A stretch of 64,000 nucleotides of DNA from Desulfonatronum thiosulfatophilum (GTDB taxonomy: Bacteria; Desulfobacterota; Desulfovibrionia; Desulfovibrionales; Desulfonatronaceae): positions 1 through 64,000 of the forward strand of contig NZ_FMXO01000007.1 in the NCBI RefSeq assembly GCF_900104215.1. Reading direction: 5' to 3'. The notes beneath the pieces are model-generated. The model saw nothing but the letters and a program-made list of their open reading frames with translations. It did no database searches and had not been told where the DNA came from. Made by a program: the position numbers and the translations under genes. This document shows, in pieces, positions 7,640-17,395 of this stretch (its first letter is position 1; every line of letters starts with the position of its first letter).

Positions 7640-9385
7640 TCACCACCCCACCAACCGGTCCTCAACCTGCAGTCCGGCGAGAATCTCCACGGCGTTCAGC
7701 GTGGTCATGCCGGTCTGGACTTCCCGTTCCTCAATCTGGTCGTCGTCCAGGAGCACCCGGACCAAAGACTGGCCGCGCTGGGGGCGAACCAGGTGCAGGG
7801 GCAGGAGCAGGGCAGCGGGGTTGTCGTGAACCAGAACCTCCAGGTCCGCGCTCATGCCCACGCGGATCACCTCTTCAGCTTCCGGCCCCAGTTCCGGGAT
7901 GGTGATCTGGACGTCGAAAGTGGGCGCCTGATGCCCGCTGCCGCCTGTGGCCTGGGCCGAAATGTGGGCCACCAGGCCGGACAGGGTCAACCCCGGAAAA
8001 GCGTCGCCCCGGGCCGTGACCTTCTGGCCCGCGATGAGCTTGCCGATGTCCACCTCGTCCACCTTGGTCAGCACCCGCAGCCCGCTCAGATCGCCCAGGG
8101 CCAGCAGGGCGGCCCCGGCCGTGACCCGGGCTCCGCGGTCCAGGGAGAGCTTCTTGTCTTCCTCCACCGTGGGCCGGACCACCACGCCGGAGGCCGGAGC
8201 CAGCACCCGAGCCCGGGCCATCTGGTTTTCCAGCTCCGCAAGGCGCAACTCGGCGTTTTCCAGCTCCATGCGGGCGATCATCACGTTGTCCGAATTGGCC
8301 TTGTCCCGGGTGGAGGCCAGGTCTTCCCGGCTGGCAATCAGATCCGTGGTCGAGGACTGGACCTGCTGTCTGGTGGTGTCCAGTTCGTTGGCCGGAATCA
8401 GCCCCCGGGAAAAGAGCAGCTCGCTTTCTTCCAGCTTGCGGCGGTCGGTTTCCAGCTTGTTTTCGGCCCGTTCCACGCTGCGCCGAGCCCGAGCCATATC
8501 CTGGCCGCTGTCCCAGTCCCGCAGCTCGGCATACTTCTGCACGGCCTTGATCCGGGCGCCCCGGGCCTCGCGCAGCTTGACCTCCAGCTCGGATGCGTCC
8601 AGCACCAGCAACAGGTCGCCTTGGCGCACCCGCTGGCCGAAAATGAAGTGGTTTTCGAGAATCCGGGCGTCGAAGGGCGCGGTGACGACGATTTCCTCCA
8701 CCGGCTGGAGCCGGCCTGACAGGGAAATGGTGGCCGTCAGGGGCTGGGTCCGCACCGTATGCACCTGGCGGGTCGGAGCGTTGGAGACAGAGGCCGAGGC
8801 GGTCAGTCCGGGCAGGGACTTGAGGGCGGTAAAACCCTGGAAATGAACAACCCCCAGGCTGACGAAAAAGAGGATCACGGCAAGGGTGGCCAGAATGCGC
8901 ACCACATGGGCCCGTTTCAGGGCCTGGGTCAGCCGGGTATTGGATTCTTCCAGGTCGCCGTAGGCCAGGGCCAGCTTGCGGTTGTTTTCCCGTTCTTGTT
9001 CCTGGAGTGTCTTCAGGGCCGTGATGTCTGAGAAGACCAGGATCACGCCCCGGGCTTGGTCGTCCACTGCGCCGCACAGATAGGACGAGGTCAGGGAGAG
9101 GGTGGCCCGCGTCCCGCCGGGACGGATGAAGTCCACGGTCTCCCGCCGGCCCACGACCTTTTCGAAGATCGCGTCCAGCACGACCTGGTTGAACTCGTCG
9201 TTGGCCTCGTCCATACCCATAAAAACTTCGGCAAAGGTCCGGTCGCACACACGGTCCCGGTCCAGGTTGAGGATCTCAGCGGCAGCCGGGTTGAACAGGG
9301 TGATCCGGCCTTGAAAATCCAGGGCCATCACCCCGTCGCGCATGTTTTCCAGAATATTAAGGTGCAAATGGTCCGCGGGGTTCAT
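7640..9385 (-). CDS. PAS domain fused to periplasmic adaptor (HlyD/MacA-like)
   Basis: A 581-residue protein, about 180 residues longer than usual adaptors because of an N-terminal sensory part. Residues about 10-122 are a PAS fold (ILENMRDGVMALDFQGRITL, then FNPAAAEILN, ending ILVFSDITALK). Residues 124-160 are a predicted coiled coil. Residues 161-180 are one membrane helix (ILATLAVILFFVSLGVV). After it comes a standard adaptor: a first lipoyl half (VVTAPFDARI, about 233-265), a long helical hairpin rich in Glu, Arg and Leu (about 270-400), the second lipoyl half (ARVLAPASGVVVRP), and a beta barrel. By the positive-inside rule PAS is cytoplasmic and the adaptor periplasmic. It is followed with no gap by the MacB ATPase gene. 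The ligand of PAS cannot be told. Confidence 0.9.
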   Translation of the reverse strand: MNPADHLHLNILENMRDGVMALDFQGRITLFNPAAAEILNLDRDRVCDRTFAEVFMGMDEANDEFNQVVLDAIFEKVVGRRETVDFIRPGGTRATLSLTSSYLCGAVDDQARGVILVFSDITALKTLQEQERENNRKLALAYGDLEESNTRLTQALKRAHVVRILATLAVILFFVSLGVVHFQGFTALKSLPGLTASASVSNAPTRQVHTVRTQPLTATISLSGRLQPVEEIVVTAPFDARILENHFIFGQRVRQGDLLLVLDASELEVKLREARGARIKAVQKYAELRDWDSGQDMARARRSVERAENKLETDRRKLEESELLFSRGLIPANELDTTRQQVQSSTTDLIASREDLASTRDKANSDNVMIARMELENAELRLAELENQMARARVLAPASGVVVRPTVEEDKKLSLDRGARVTAGAALLALGDLSGLRVLTKVDEVDIGKLIAGQKVTARGDAFPGLTLSGLVAHISAQATGGSGHQAPTFDVQITIPELGPEAEEVIRVGMSADLEVLVHDNPAALLLPLHLVRPQRGQSLVRVLLDDDQIEEREVQTGMTTLNAVEILAGLQVEDRLVGW

Positions 9386-9475
9386 GACGGATCCTTTTCA
9401 GGTTTAGAGACTCGGTAGATGCGGCACGACATTTCGAGCAATGTGGGAACGAATCAGCTCGCAGTACGCTTAAGT

Positions 9476-9687
9476 GAACCGCCCGCTTCGCTCAGGACGC
9501 AAAGGCCGCCAAGAAGAGATTTTTGCCTTCCACCGGAAAATGCGGAAGGCAAAAGGCTCACCGCCTAACGGCAATATTTGATCCCTCCCGCAGGGAGGAG
9601 ACAATGTTTTGGAAAGCAGCTTCTTCCCCTGCTTTCCAAAAGTGTTTTCTTTGCGAACTTGGCGACTTAAGCGAAGCGGGCGGTTTA
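9476..9687. repeat. Family A palindromic repeat, copy 2
   Basis: Left end GAACCGCCCGCTTCGCTCAG, right end TAAGCGAAGCGGGCGGTTTA. Inner hairpins include GCCTTCCACCGGAAAATGCG-type, CCTCCCGCAGGGAGG, and TTTTGGAAAGCAG paired with CTGCTTTCCAAAA. It fills most of the 332-base gap between the TolC-like gene and the PAS-adaptor gene. Confidence 0.85.
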
Positions 9688-9717
9688 CAATTTTAAAAGT
9701 CACGCTCCACCTTTCCG

Positions 9718-11406
9718 TTAGCGGTCCAGCAACCAGACCTTGCCGCCAAGATACTGTTCTTCCAAGTCGGCGCGCTCCGCGATAAAGGCGATGCCCCAGG
9801 TGTCCAGGGTCGTGGCCAGAAGAGCGTCCAGCTCGGTCAGGGAATTCTGGTAATTGATGATGGAGTCGTTGAGGCTGTTGCGGGCGTTGCGCAGCCGGTC
9901 CTGCTCGATGATGAAGCTGGTGTTGGACATCTGACCCAGCTGGTATTTCAGTTCGCTGAAATGATAGGTCTGTTCGGAGAGCTCGTAGGTGCGCCGGGCC
10001 AGCTCGACCTGCTTCAGACGTGATTCCACGGTAAGAACCCGCTGTCGCACCAAATTTTCCAGATTTTCCCGGTTGGTAACCAGCGCCATTTCCGCCCGGC
10101 GCAGGGCGATGCGCGCCGCGAGCAGGGGCTGTTCCCGGTCGTACTTGGGGTCGCCGTAGATGGGCAGGGGAATTTTTAGGGCTACGCCCACCCGCCATTC
10201 ATCCTGGCGAAAATCCGGCTCCGGGTGCCGGCGGCGCCAGCCGTCGGTATAGGCGCCTTCCAGGTCCAGGTCCCAGCGCCGCTGGTTCAGAACGTCCTCC
10301 AGGTTCATCCGGGCCAACTCCAGGGCGTTGTGGGCGGAGAGGAATGCCTGGTTGCGCTCCAATGCCAGCTTCAGGCTGTTCTCGAAATCCGGGGTCACGA
10401 CATGCAGTTCGATGGGTTCGGTCAGGGCGATGGCCGTGCCGCTGTCCAACTCCAGGCGGCGGACTAGGTTCAGTTGGGCGGTATCCAGCTCCTGCCGGGC
10501 TGTTTCCAAATCCAGCTCCTTCTGGGCCAGATCGGCTTCGGCCTGCAAGCTTTCGTTGGCCGCGCGGCGGCCGGCGGCGATAAGCACCCGGGTATCCTCC
10601 AGGTGCTTGTTGGCCTTGGCCAATGCGTCCTCGGCCAGTTCCAGGCGCTGCCTAGCCCGCATCATGGCCCGGTAATCCGTGATCACCCCGTTCACCGTGC
10701 CGATCAGTGTGTCCCGTAACGCACGAACGTCGTCTTCTTCCTGCATCGCGGCCCGGACCAGGGAAGCCGTGTTGTAGCGGATGCCGCCGCTTCTGAGCAG
10801 AGGCTGACGAAATCCCACGGACCAGCCCGTCAGGCCGGTCTCCCGGCTGCCGATGTCGCCGTAGCGATTCCGGGTCCCGGTGAACGTGTTGTCCCAGGCA
10901 AAGGACAGCTCAGCTCCGGTGGGCACTTTCTGGGTCACGGTGGTGACGACTCCGGCATCCACGGTTTCGGTCCGCGACCGTTCCGCATCCGGTCCGCCCG
11001 CGACGTACCGGCTGGAGGAGCCGACGATAGAGGCGTCCGCCTTGGGCTCTATTTTGAGATTCGGGTGGAACTTGGACAGATCTCTGCCCAAAGAGAATTT
11101 CTGGAGGATCCGGCCCAGATAGGCGCTTTCGATCTCCCGGTTCCGGCGCAGGGCCAGATGGACGGCCTCGGTCAGGTTCAGCTCCAGAACCTCGGGCAAA
11201 CCGGGTTCCATGGTCAGCGGCAGGACGTATTCCGTACCCTGGTCCGGAGTCTGGTCTCCGGCCGCTTGCCGGGTTTGAAGCAGAGCCTTCAATTGGTCCT
11301 GGCCAGGCGACCGACTCCAGGCAGACGTCGCGCCAGCCCAGGTCCAAACAGCCAGGATGAACAGTACGAACGCAAGAACGGATTTACAAAGTGGTCGGTA
11401 AGGCAT
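9718..11406 (-). CDS. TolC-like outer membrane efflux protein
   Basis: A 562-residue outer-membrane channel, first gene of the efflux operon. It has a hydrophobic signal (about 8-28, SVLAFVLFILAVWTWAGATS), a short linker, and then two long OEP repeats. The first includes LNLTEAVHLALRRNREIESA, the typical start of an outer-membrane efflux repeat. The second includes LKLALERNQAFLSAHNALEL and ends in the helix with LGQMSNTSFIIEQDRLRNAR. Such channels form trimers and join adaptor and pump. The ATG at 11406 has GAAG before it; a GTG three codons upstream is also possible. The C-terminal tail is short. Confidence 0.9.
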   Translation of the reverse strand: MPYRPLCKSVLAFVLFILAVWTWAGATSAWSRSPGQDQLKALLQTRQAAGDQTPDQGTEYVLPLTMEPGLPEVLELNLTEAVHLALRRNREIESAYLGRILQKFSLGRDLSKFHPNLKIEPKADASIVGSSSRYVAGGPDAERSRTETVDAGVVTTVTQKVPTGAELSFAWDNTFTGTRNRYGDIGSRETGLTGWSVGFRQPLLRSGGIRYNTASLVRAAMQEEDDVRALRDTLIGTVNGVITDYRAMMRARQRLELAEDALAKANKHLEDTRVLIAAGRRAANESLQAEADLAQKELDLETARQELDTAQLNLVRRLELDSGTAIALTEPIELHVVTPDFENSLKLALERNQAFLSAHNALELARMNLEDVLNQRRWDLDLEGAYTDGWRRRHPEPDFRQDEWRVGVALKIPLPIYGDPKYDREQPLLAARIALRRAEMALVTNRENLENLVRQRVLTVESRLKQVELARRTYELSEQTYHFSELKYQLGQMSNTSFIIEQDRLRNARNSLNDSIINYQNSLTELDALLATTLDTWGIAFIAERADLEEQYLGGKVWLLDR

Positions 11407-11415
11407 GCTCTTCAC

Positions 11416-12180
11416 GCTTCATGCGTCAGTTTCATTCTCTGTTGTTATCTGCATATGCCCACGGAATTCAGCAGGCAATTCGTTTCATGGACGGTTCCCG
11501 TTGGAGACAGTATCTATTGCAAACTCTCCCACTATAGCAACACTTTTTGATACATAAGACGCCAAAAGATCCGTGGCGGAAGATGTTGATGAAGGAAAGA
11601 CTTAGAAGTGTCACGCTCTAGAGCGTCAGGCTGGTGTACGAACCTGAGTAACCGGTATGTCCGCGAGCGTCCTGCTGAACCAATAGATAAACGGCTAAAC
11701 AGCTCTTTCAGGCCTCGGTTGGCCTGGATTGTGCCCGCTATGCAAGCGCCGTGAAAGCAGTCAACTACAGACGGTCATATCTCAATGATAACTTGTGTTC
11801 TTATTTATTCGCAGAGCTAAAGACGTTCGCATGGAAAACGGGGAGCAGGGGGAGCTTGCTCTTGGTTAGGACGGACTGGGGTTGGGAGCAAAATTGTTTT
11901 CTGAAATTTCCTAAGAAACCACACAGGACTCTGTATGGAACGTTATTAAGGCGGTTCCAGCTAAATGGTAAAGAGCCACCAGTGGCGGCCTCTGCTGCGC
12001 CTGCATGCCGTGGGTGGACGGAAAGTGAGTCCTAGCCGATTCTGGTGGGCGATCTTCTCTAGGACTGGCTATGTTGTGGAAGGGGGGAGATGGCGGGAGG
12101 GTGGCTCACAAAAAATAGCTTTCTACTCATATAGCGACGCTTACGCAGATTGAATGCAATTCATCGGAATCTTTGTAAAA
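11416..12180. other. Gene-free stretch between efflux operon and tRNA-Leu
   Basis: I see no gene with a ribosome site or domain here. A perfect ACGCTCTAGAGCGT palindrome lies near 11610-11623. The stretch is next to a tRNA gene, a common integration target, and may be residue of lost inserted DNA, but no integrase or attachment repeat is visible. Confidence 0.4.
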
Positions 12181-12270
12181 TGGTGCCCGGGGCCGGAATC
12201 GAACCGGCACGCCCATCTCTGAGCGAGGGATTTTAAGTCCCTTGTGTCTACCAGTTCCACCACCCGGGCA
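12181..12270 (-). tRNA. tRNA-Leu (UAA)
   Basis: Reads on the minus strand from 12270. The acceptor stem TGCCCGG pairs with CCGGGCA, followed by an encoded CCA. The anticodon loop is ACTTAAAA, giving anticodon TAA. A long variable arm (CTCGCTCAGAGATGGG region) marks a class II tRNA, and the T-loop GGTTCGATTCC is standard. Confidence 0.95.
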
Positions 12271-12416
12271 CACTACGGTTCATTAGCCTTTCGAGCTTTG
12301 TCTCGTCAATCATCGCCGACCTTATACACGGGTATGGCGACACATTCGCTCTTTCGTCGGGGAGGGGAATCTGTTATGTGGCATGATCATTTTCTGTTTC
12401 CTCCCCATTCTGCAAT

Positions 12417-13220
12417 ATGGAGAATTTCGTTGACATGAATACCGAACCGTCGATCATAACTACGTCCACGATCATTCTTACTCCCCTGGGGCAGGAAGGG
12501 GCTTTGGAGCGGGTGCTTCTCGAGCAGCCCGTTGAAGTCGCGCTGAATGAGCGGGTGATTGGTTCGGCCATGGTTCTGGCGGAGAATCTGGAGGAGTTCG
12601 GGGCTGGGTTTTTGTTCGGCCAGGGGTACGTCTCCTCTCCCGAGGAGATCGTGGAAGTGGTGCTTTGCGATCAGGGCAGGGTCACGGTGTATGCCCGGGT
12701 GGATGACAAGACCGAGCCGGAAACCATCGTGACGTCCGGATGCGGGGGGACGGGTCGGATCAGCCGCAGGATGCTGGAAGAGGATTTTCCGGAGGCCTCC
12801 GGAAATTGCATCAATTTTGTCCAGATCGGCGACCTGATCCGGGGAACCCTGAATAACTCGACCCTGTCACAGGACACCCACTGCGTTCATGCCTGCGGAT
12901 ATTGGGCTGATGGGCGTTATTTGGGATGCTTCGAGGATGTCGGCAGGCACAATGCCGTGGACAAAGTCATCGGGGCCATTCTTCTGGGGCGGTTTCCCAC
13001 TGGAGGGGCCATCTACACCACAGGCCGCCTGACGTCGGACATGGTCCTGAAATGCGCCCGCATCGGCATTCCCATCGTCCTTTCCCGCTCGTCGCCCTCG
13101 TCGCTTGGACTGGAAATCGCTAAAAGGGCTGGCCTAACCTTGGCAGGATATGCGCGGCCGAATCGGTTGAACGTCTTCCATGCGCCCTGGCGCATCACGA
13201 ACAACGGCACCGGGGAGTGA
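12417..13220 (+). CDS. fdhD: FdhD, formate dehydrogenase sulfurtransferase
   Basis: A 267-residue FdhD. The family passes sulfur from IscS to the molybdenum/tungsten-bis-PGD cofactor, needed for active formate dehydrogenases. Motifs seen: ENLEEFGAGFLFGQGY, the active-site loop TSGCGGTG, HCVHACGYW, CFEDVGRHNAVDKVIGA, IYTTGRLTSDMV, IPIVLSRSSPSSLG. The loop has one cysteine where the E. coli enzyme has two (CxxC). Two starts are possible, 12417 and 12435; a GGAG lies 12 bases before the second. No formate dehydrogenase gene is in the window. Confidence 0.93.
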   Translation: MENFVDMNTEPSIITTSTIILTPLGQEGALERVLLEQPVEVALNERVIGSAMVLAENLEEFGAGFLFGQGYVSSPEEIVEVVLCDQGRVTVYARVDDKTEPETIVTSGCGGTGRISRRMLEEDFPEASGNCINFVQIGDLIRGTLNNSTLSQDTHCVHACGYWADGRYLGCFEDVGRHNAVDKVIGAILLGRFPTGGAIYTTGRLTSDMVLKCARIGIPIVLSRSSPSSLGLEIAKRAGLTLAGYARPNRLNVFHAPWRITNNGTGE

Positions 13221-13297
13221 CGTTGCGCTTTTGTGATTTTACCGATCCATCGCGCTTGAGCCGGAAAAGCTTGAATTTAAGCAACTAATCAGCTGAG

Positions 13298-13468
13298 GTC
13301 CGTCTTGCCTTGATTTTTCGGCCTCGCAGACTACTTCGCCGGCTTCGTAACATCAAACCATTGCGTGAATAAACAGCATTTGGAGCTTCAAGTGCTTGGC
13401 AATGGTTTGATGAACGAATCCTGGCTCACTCAAACATGCGAGACCGCAAAATCAAGACAAGCCGGACC
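13298..13468. repeat. Family B palindromic repeat, copy 1
   Basis: Outer inverted repeat: GTCCGTCTTGCCTTGATTTT at left against AAATCAAGACAAGCCGGACC at right. Inside, AAACCATTGC and GGCAATGGTTT also pair, and TTGGAGCTTCAA is a small hairpin. A flank after the right end (CAGAATATGCTGAATAGTTT) is shared with other copies. The element fills the gap between fdhD and lpxI, both of which end toward it. Confidence 0.8.
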
Positions 13469-13528
13469 AATCCCGCGTACTTTCAGAATATGCTGAATAG
13501 TTTACAAATTTAATCTCAGACCAGAAAA

Positions 13529-14347
13529 TTATGATCGTAATCCCACGATGCTGATGCCGGCCTTGTCGGCCAGGGTGAGGCTTTCTTCGAGGTGGATGAA
13601 GAGGCTGCGGGCGGCTTCCAGGGCCAGACAGGATGCCTTGGCCTCGATCATGGTTTGGATGGTTTTGGGGCCGACGGCCGGGAGATCCAGACGGGCATCC
13701 TGGATGGGCTTGAAGAGTTTGATCACCACGCAGCCCGGGCCGACCAACTCCCCGGCACGGAGAATCGTGGCATCCGTGCCTTCCAGGCCTTCCACGGCCA
13801 CGGTGGTCCGCTTGCGGACGACGATGCATTGTCCGATGTCCAGCGCCCCGATCTGACGGGCCATGGGCCATCCGAAATCAATGTCCGCCTGCTCCTCGGA
13901 AGTTGGGCCGCGCCGGGTCAGTACTCCTTCCGGAGAACGCAGATGGGGCAGGAAGTCCATCGCGGATACCACGGACATCCCTTCGCTTTCCAATTCGCCT
14001 GTTATTGCCCGAAGCAGAACGTCGTCCTGTGTATTCTTGACTTTCCAGAGCAGCTTGGCAGCCCGCCAGTCCGGCCGCAGATCAACAGCCCGGGCCTTGT
14101 GGATTTTGCCCGCCATCACGATCCGGCTTACGCCCTGTTTCTTGCAGAACGCAATCAACTTCCCCAGCTGGCCCAGGTTCTGCCATTGCCAGGCATCCAT
14201 GCTATCGGCCAGCGAGGGATCCGTTTCTCCCGCAAATCCAACGCCCACGACCCGCAACCCCATGCTTCGGGCGCCTTCAAGCACCAGCTGAGGCAAGTGT
14301 CCTCCGCCGGCGATGATGGCCATTGTCTCGTTGGGTATTGCTGTCAT
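13529..14347 (-). CDS. lpxI: UDP-2,3-diacylglucosamine pyrophosphatase LpxI
   Basis: A 272-residue LpxI (DUF1009). It hydrolyses UDP-2,3-diacylglucosamine to lipid X and UMP, the role of LpxH in gammaproteobacteria. Visible family segments are TMAIIAGGGHLPQLVLEGAR near the N-terminus, GKIHKARAVDLRPDW, DDVLLRAITGELESEGM, and the C-terminal catalytic domain with DGRMDLPAVGPKT-like LDLPAVGPKTIQTM and SLTLADKAGISIVG. It is the last gene of the lpx run, 30 bases after lpxA, and is soluble (no signal or helix). Confidence 0.93.
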   Translation of the reverse strand: MTAIPNETMAIIAGGGHLPQLVLEGARSMGLRVVGVGFAGETDPSLADSMDAWQWQNLGQLGKLIAFCKKQGVSRIVMAGKIHKARAVDLRPDWRAAKLLWKVKNTQDDVLLRAITGELESEGMSVVSAMDFLPHLRSPEGVLTRRGPTSEEQADIDFGWPMARQIGALDIGQCIVVRKRTTVAVEGLEGTDATILRAGELVGPGCVVIKLFKPIQDARLDLPAVGPKTIQTMIEAKASCLALEAARSLFIHLEESLTLADKAGISIVGLRS

Positions 14348-14377
14348 GTTCCGGAGCTGATCCTGATACGCTCCGGC

Positions 14378-15199
14378 CTAGTAGACCGGGATATCCTGCC
14401 CGTTCACGGCCAGTTGATTGTCCGCTGAGACGCCGCGGACCGTGAACTGCAGGAAATCGATGAGAAAACCAACTTCAGAAGATTCGGGGTAGGCGGCCTG
14501 TACTTCCGCAATGGCGTCCTGGCGTTTTTTTCCAGAGCGCCAGATGATCTTGTACGCTTTTTCGATCTGGCTCACGGCCTGGCTGGAGAAGCCCTGGCGC
14601 TTCAGACCGATGACGTTGGGGCCATACAATTTGGCCGGAGTGCCCGTGGCGATCATGTACGGAGGGATGTCCAGACTGATGCCGGCCTTTCCGCCGATAA
14701 AGGCGTAAGCCCCGATCCTGGCGAACTGGTGCACGGCGCACAAACCACCAAGCACGGCCTTGGTCCCGACATGGACATGGCCGCCCAAGGTCGCGGCATT
14801 CGCCATGATCACCTTGTCATCCACCACGCAATCGTGGGCCACGTGGGCATAGGCCATAAACAGGCAATCCGAGCTGACGCGGGTTACGCCGCCGGCGTCC
14901 ACGGTTCCCCGGTGCATGGTGCAGTACTCTCGGATCAGGTTGCGGTCGCCGACTTCAAGGCGCGTTGGTTCGCCCTTGTATTTGACGTGCTGGGGATCGC
15001 CGCCGAGAAAGCTGAAGGAATGGACATGGTTGTCCGCGCCAAGGCTGGTGTGGGCATGAATTCTCGAATGTGCGTCAATTCGCGTTCTGTCGCCGATGGA
15101 GACGTCCGCCTCGATGATGCAGTATGGCCCGATCTGGACGTCCTGTCCCAGCTGCGCCCCCGGATCCACCAGAGCTGTGGAATGAATCTGCGTTGCCAT
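14378..15199 (-). CDS. lpxA: UDP-N-acetylglucosamine acyltransferase LpxA
   Basis: A 273-residue LpxA, first enzyme of lipid A synthesis, transferring a 3-hydroxyacyl chain from ACP to UDP-GlcNAc. The left-handed beta-helix hexapeptide repeats run from about 10 to 190. The catalytic His lies in AYAHVAHDCVVDD. The segment GGKAGISLDIPPYMIATG is family-typical, followed by a C-terminal helical domain. Its ATG overlaps the fabZ stop (TAATG), so the two are translated together. Confidence 0.96.
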   Translation of the reverse strand: MATQIHSTALVDPGAQLGQDVQIGPYCIIEADVSIGDRTRIDAHSRIHAHTSLGADNHVHSFSFLGGDPQHVKYKGEPTRLEVGDRNLIREYCTMHRGTVDAGGVTRVSSDCLFMAYAHVAHDCVVDDKVIMANAATLGGHVHVGTKAVLGGLCAVHQFARIGAYAFIGGKAGISLDIPPYMIATGTPAKLYGPNVIGLKRQGFSSQAVSQIEKAYKIIWRSGKKRQDAIAEVQAAYPESSEVGFLIDFLQFTVRGVSADNQLAVNGQDIPVY

Positions 15200-15666
15200 T
15201 ATGCTCGCTCCAGATCGACAAAGGCGCCGCTCAACGTAGCCTCGGCCACCAAATTTCCGTTGACATGGGCTGTACCGGTCATTTTCCAGACGTTCATCTT
15301 GTTGCGGACATGGTTCATATCCAGCAACAGTTGATCTCCGGGAACGACCTGGCGGCGAAACTTGACCTTTTCCAGGCCGGTAAAGACAAAGAGCTTGTCC
15401 TTCAGTTCCCCGGCCGGCCGGCTTTTCAACAGGAGCAGCCCGGCGGTCTGGGCCAGTGATTCGACGATGAGCACTCCGGGCATCAGGGGGTAATCCGGAA
15501 AATGACCCTGAAAGTGCGGTTCGTTGAAGGTGACGTTCTTGATGGCCTGTATGCTCTTGTTCGGAATGAATTCCAGAATTCTGTCCACAAGAAGGAACGG
15601 ATAGCGGTGCGGAAGCAGATCCATGATGCCGCGAATATCAATCAGCGAAGGGTCACTGTTGTTCAT
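15199..15666 (-). CDS. fabZ: 3-hydroxyacyl-ACP dehydratase FabZ
   Basis: A 155-residue hot-dog fold dehydratase of type II fatty acid synthesis. The catalytic His is in [15 protein letters not shown], and the catalytic Glu in [12 protein letters not shown]. It competes with LpxA for hydroxyacyl-ACP, so sharing an operon balances membrane lipid and lipid A. It overlaps the lpxD end by 14 bases. Confidence 0.96.
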   Translation of the reverse strand: MNNSDPSLIDIRGIMDLLPHRYPFLLVDRILEFIPNKSIQAIKNVTFNEPHFQGHFPDYPLMPGVLIVESLAQTAGLLLLKSRPAGELKDKLFVFTGLEKVKFRRQVVPGDQLLLDMNHVRNKMNVWKMTGTAHVNGNLVAEATLSGAFVDLERA

Positions 15667-16699
15667 TTTCTTCCTCAGACAATTGCGTTTTTAACAATGC
15701 CAATTCCTTTTCCAACGCGGCCAGGCGTTTTCCCATCTCCGGGAGACGATTCCAGGACGCGGCAATACGCATGAACTTTTTAGCTTCCACGGCCGGACTG
15801 CCCAGGTAATCCCGGCCGCCCTGCAGGGAACGGTTCACTCCGGACTTGGCGCCGACGCGGCAGTCGTCTCCCAACTGCAGATGGTCGGCAATGCCAACCT
15901 GGCCGGCCAGTGTGACCCTGTTCCCGAGTTTGGAACTGCCCGCCACCCCGACCTGGGAAACCAGGATGCAGTGCGCGCCGACTTCGACGTTGTGCCCGAT
16001 CTGGACCAGGTTATCTATTTTCGTGCCGGCGCCGATATGCGTGGTCCCAAGTGTGGCCCGGTCTATGGCGGCGTTGGCGCCGATTTCCACCTGATCGTCG
16101 ATCCGCAGATTGCCGACCTGCGGCATCTTTTCCAAGCCCGTAGCGCAGGGAGTATACCCAAATCCGTCGCTGCCGAGCACGGTGCCGGGGTGAACGATTA
16201 CGTCGTTGCCGATGGAGGTTCCGGACATCAGAACAACGTTGGGATACAAAACGACACGCTCGCCGATCCGGCAGTTCTCGCCCACGTAGACGCCGCTGAA
16301 CAGCGTGCTGCCTTTGCCGACCTGGGCATCCTTGCCGATAAAGACAAAGGGATACACCGTCACGGAATCATCCACCGATGACTCCGGGTGGATGTACGCC
16401 ATGTCGCTTTGTCCGGTCAGACAACCCTGGGGCGTTGCGAAAAGTCGCAACGCCCGGGTGAAGTCGAGGTAGGGATTGGTGCTGATCAGAGCGGAACCAA
16501 CGCCGTCGAGATACTCCTGTTGCAGGATGACCGCACCGGCCCTGGAGGTTTTCAGCAAGGGGGCGTATTTCGCCCCTGCCAGAAAACTCAGGTCTTGGGG
16601 GCCGGCCTTTTCCAGACCGGCAACCCCTTGAATGACGGTGTCTGACCCATGCATGGGCAGGCCGAGCCGGCTGGCCAGTTCGGAGAGAGTGTGCCCCAT
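15653..16699 (-). CDS. lpxD: UDP-3-O-acylglucosamine N-acyltransferase LpxD
   Basis: A 348-residue LpxD, third step of lipid A synthesis. The N-terminal uridine-binding domain (about 1-100) includes [17 protein letters not shown]. The beta-helix (about 105-300) holds the catalytic His in [16 protein letters not shown], preceded by GSDGFGY. A C-terminal helix ([17 protein letters not shown]) is typical of the trimer. It starts just after skp with a seven-base gap. Confidence 0.95.
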   Translation of the reverse strand: MGHTLSELASRLGLPMHGSDTVIQGVAGLEKAGPQDLSFLAGAKYAPLLKTSRAGAVILQQEYLDGVGSALISTNPYLDFTRALRLFATPQGCLTGQSDMAYIHPESSVDDSVTVYPFVFIGKDAQVGKGSTLFSGVYVGENCRIGERVVLYPNVVLMSGTSIGNDVIVHPGTVLGSDGFGYTPCATGLEKMPQVGNLRIDDQVEIGANAAIDRATLGTTHIGAGTKIDNLVQIGHNVEVGAHCILVSQVGVAGSSKLGNRVTLAGQVGIADHLQLGDDCRVGAKSGVNRSLQGGRDYLGSPAVEAKKFMRIAASWNRLPEMGKRLAALEKELALLKTQLSEEENEQQ

Positions 16700-16706
16700 G
16701 GCCGGG

Positions 16707-17225
16707 CTACTTCGCCTGCCAGGCTTTGTTCAGCTCCTGAATGATGGGCTGGGTGATGATCACGGACTCGTCCGCATAAACAAGCCCTGCCGCGGTTCCG
16801 TCAATGATCATGCTGAAGTTGTTCGCCTTGCCGTATCTGTCGATTACGCTCAGCAGCAATTCCAGAATCGGCTCGCTGAGACGATCCTCTTCGGATTTCA
16901 TCTTCACCTGAAACGCCTGGAACTGATCCTGGAAATCGCGAACGACCCGGCGGTATTCCAATTCCTTGTCCTGCTTCGCCTCCTGGCTCAAGACCATGCT
17001 CTGGCGCTGCAGTTCGTCGCGCAATTTGGTGATGGCCTCGTTCTGCTTGTCCAGTTCGGTTTTCATGGACTCGAAGCGGGTGCGCAACTCCTGCATGGCT
17101 TGCTGGCCGGGAACCGAATCCGAGATGACGGTCTGCATGTCCACGATGCCGATTTTTGTCTGAGCCCAGGACACGCCGGGCAAAAACAGCGTGATGCAAA
17201 GAAGGGCACTCAAAAATAAACGCAT
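16707..17225 (-). CDS. skp: Periplasmic chaperone Skp/OmpH
   Basis: A 172-residue periplasmic chaperone that escorts unfolded outer-membrane proteins to BamA. The signal peptide is [21 protein letters not shown]. The mature start [14 protein letters not shown] is the family's first strand; residues about 45-125 form the long charged helical tentacles rich in Glu, Lys and Gln. It sits between bamA and lpxD as in most proteobacteria. Confidence 0.92.
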   Translation of the reverse strand: MRLFLSALLCITLFLPGVSWAQTKIGIVDMQTVISDSVPGQQAMQELRTRFESMKTELDKQNEAITKLRDELQRQSMVLSQEAKQDKELEYRRVVRDFQDQFQAFQVKMKSEEDRLSEPILELLLSVIDRYGKANNFSMIIDGTAAGLVYADESVIITQPIIQELNKAWQAK

Positions 17226-17395
17226 AAATACTCCTTGCTGTGATTTGTTGAATATGTTCGGGTTGAAGATAACGTTTCAAATAAATGTCGCGCTACGCGA
17301 TTTGCTTCTCCGCCATGGACCAGTCCTCCATTATAATCGTGATGGGACACGATGTACATCATGGCGGATAAGGCGAGACGACGGACAATGTGGAG

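Noticed and set aside
11751-12153. Short plus-strand frames before tRNA-Leu
   Set aside because: No ribosome sites and no similarity that I recognise; may be residue of lost inserted DNA but nothing supports a gene.
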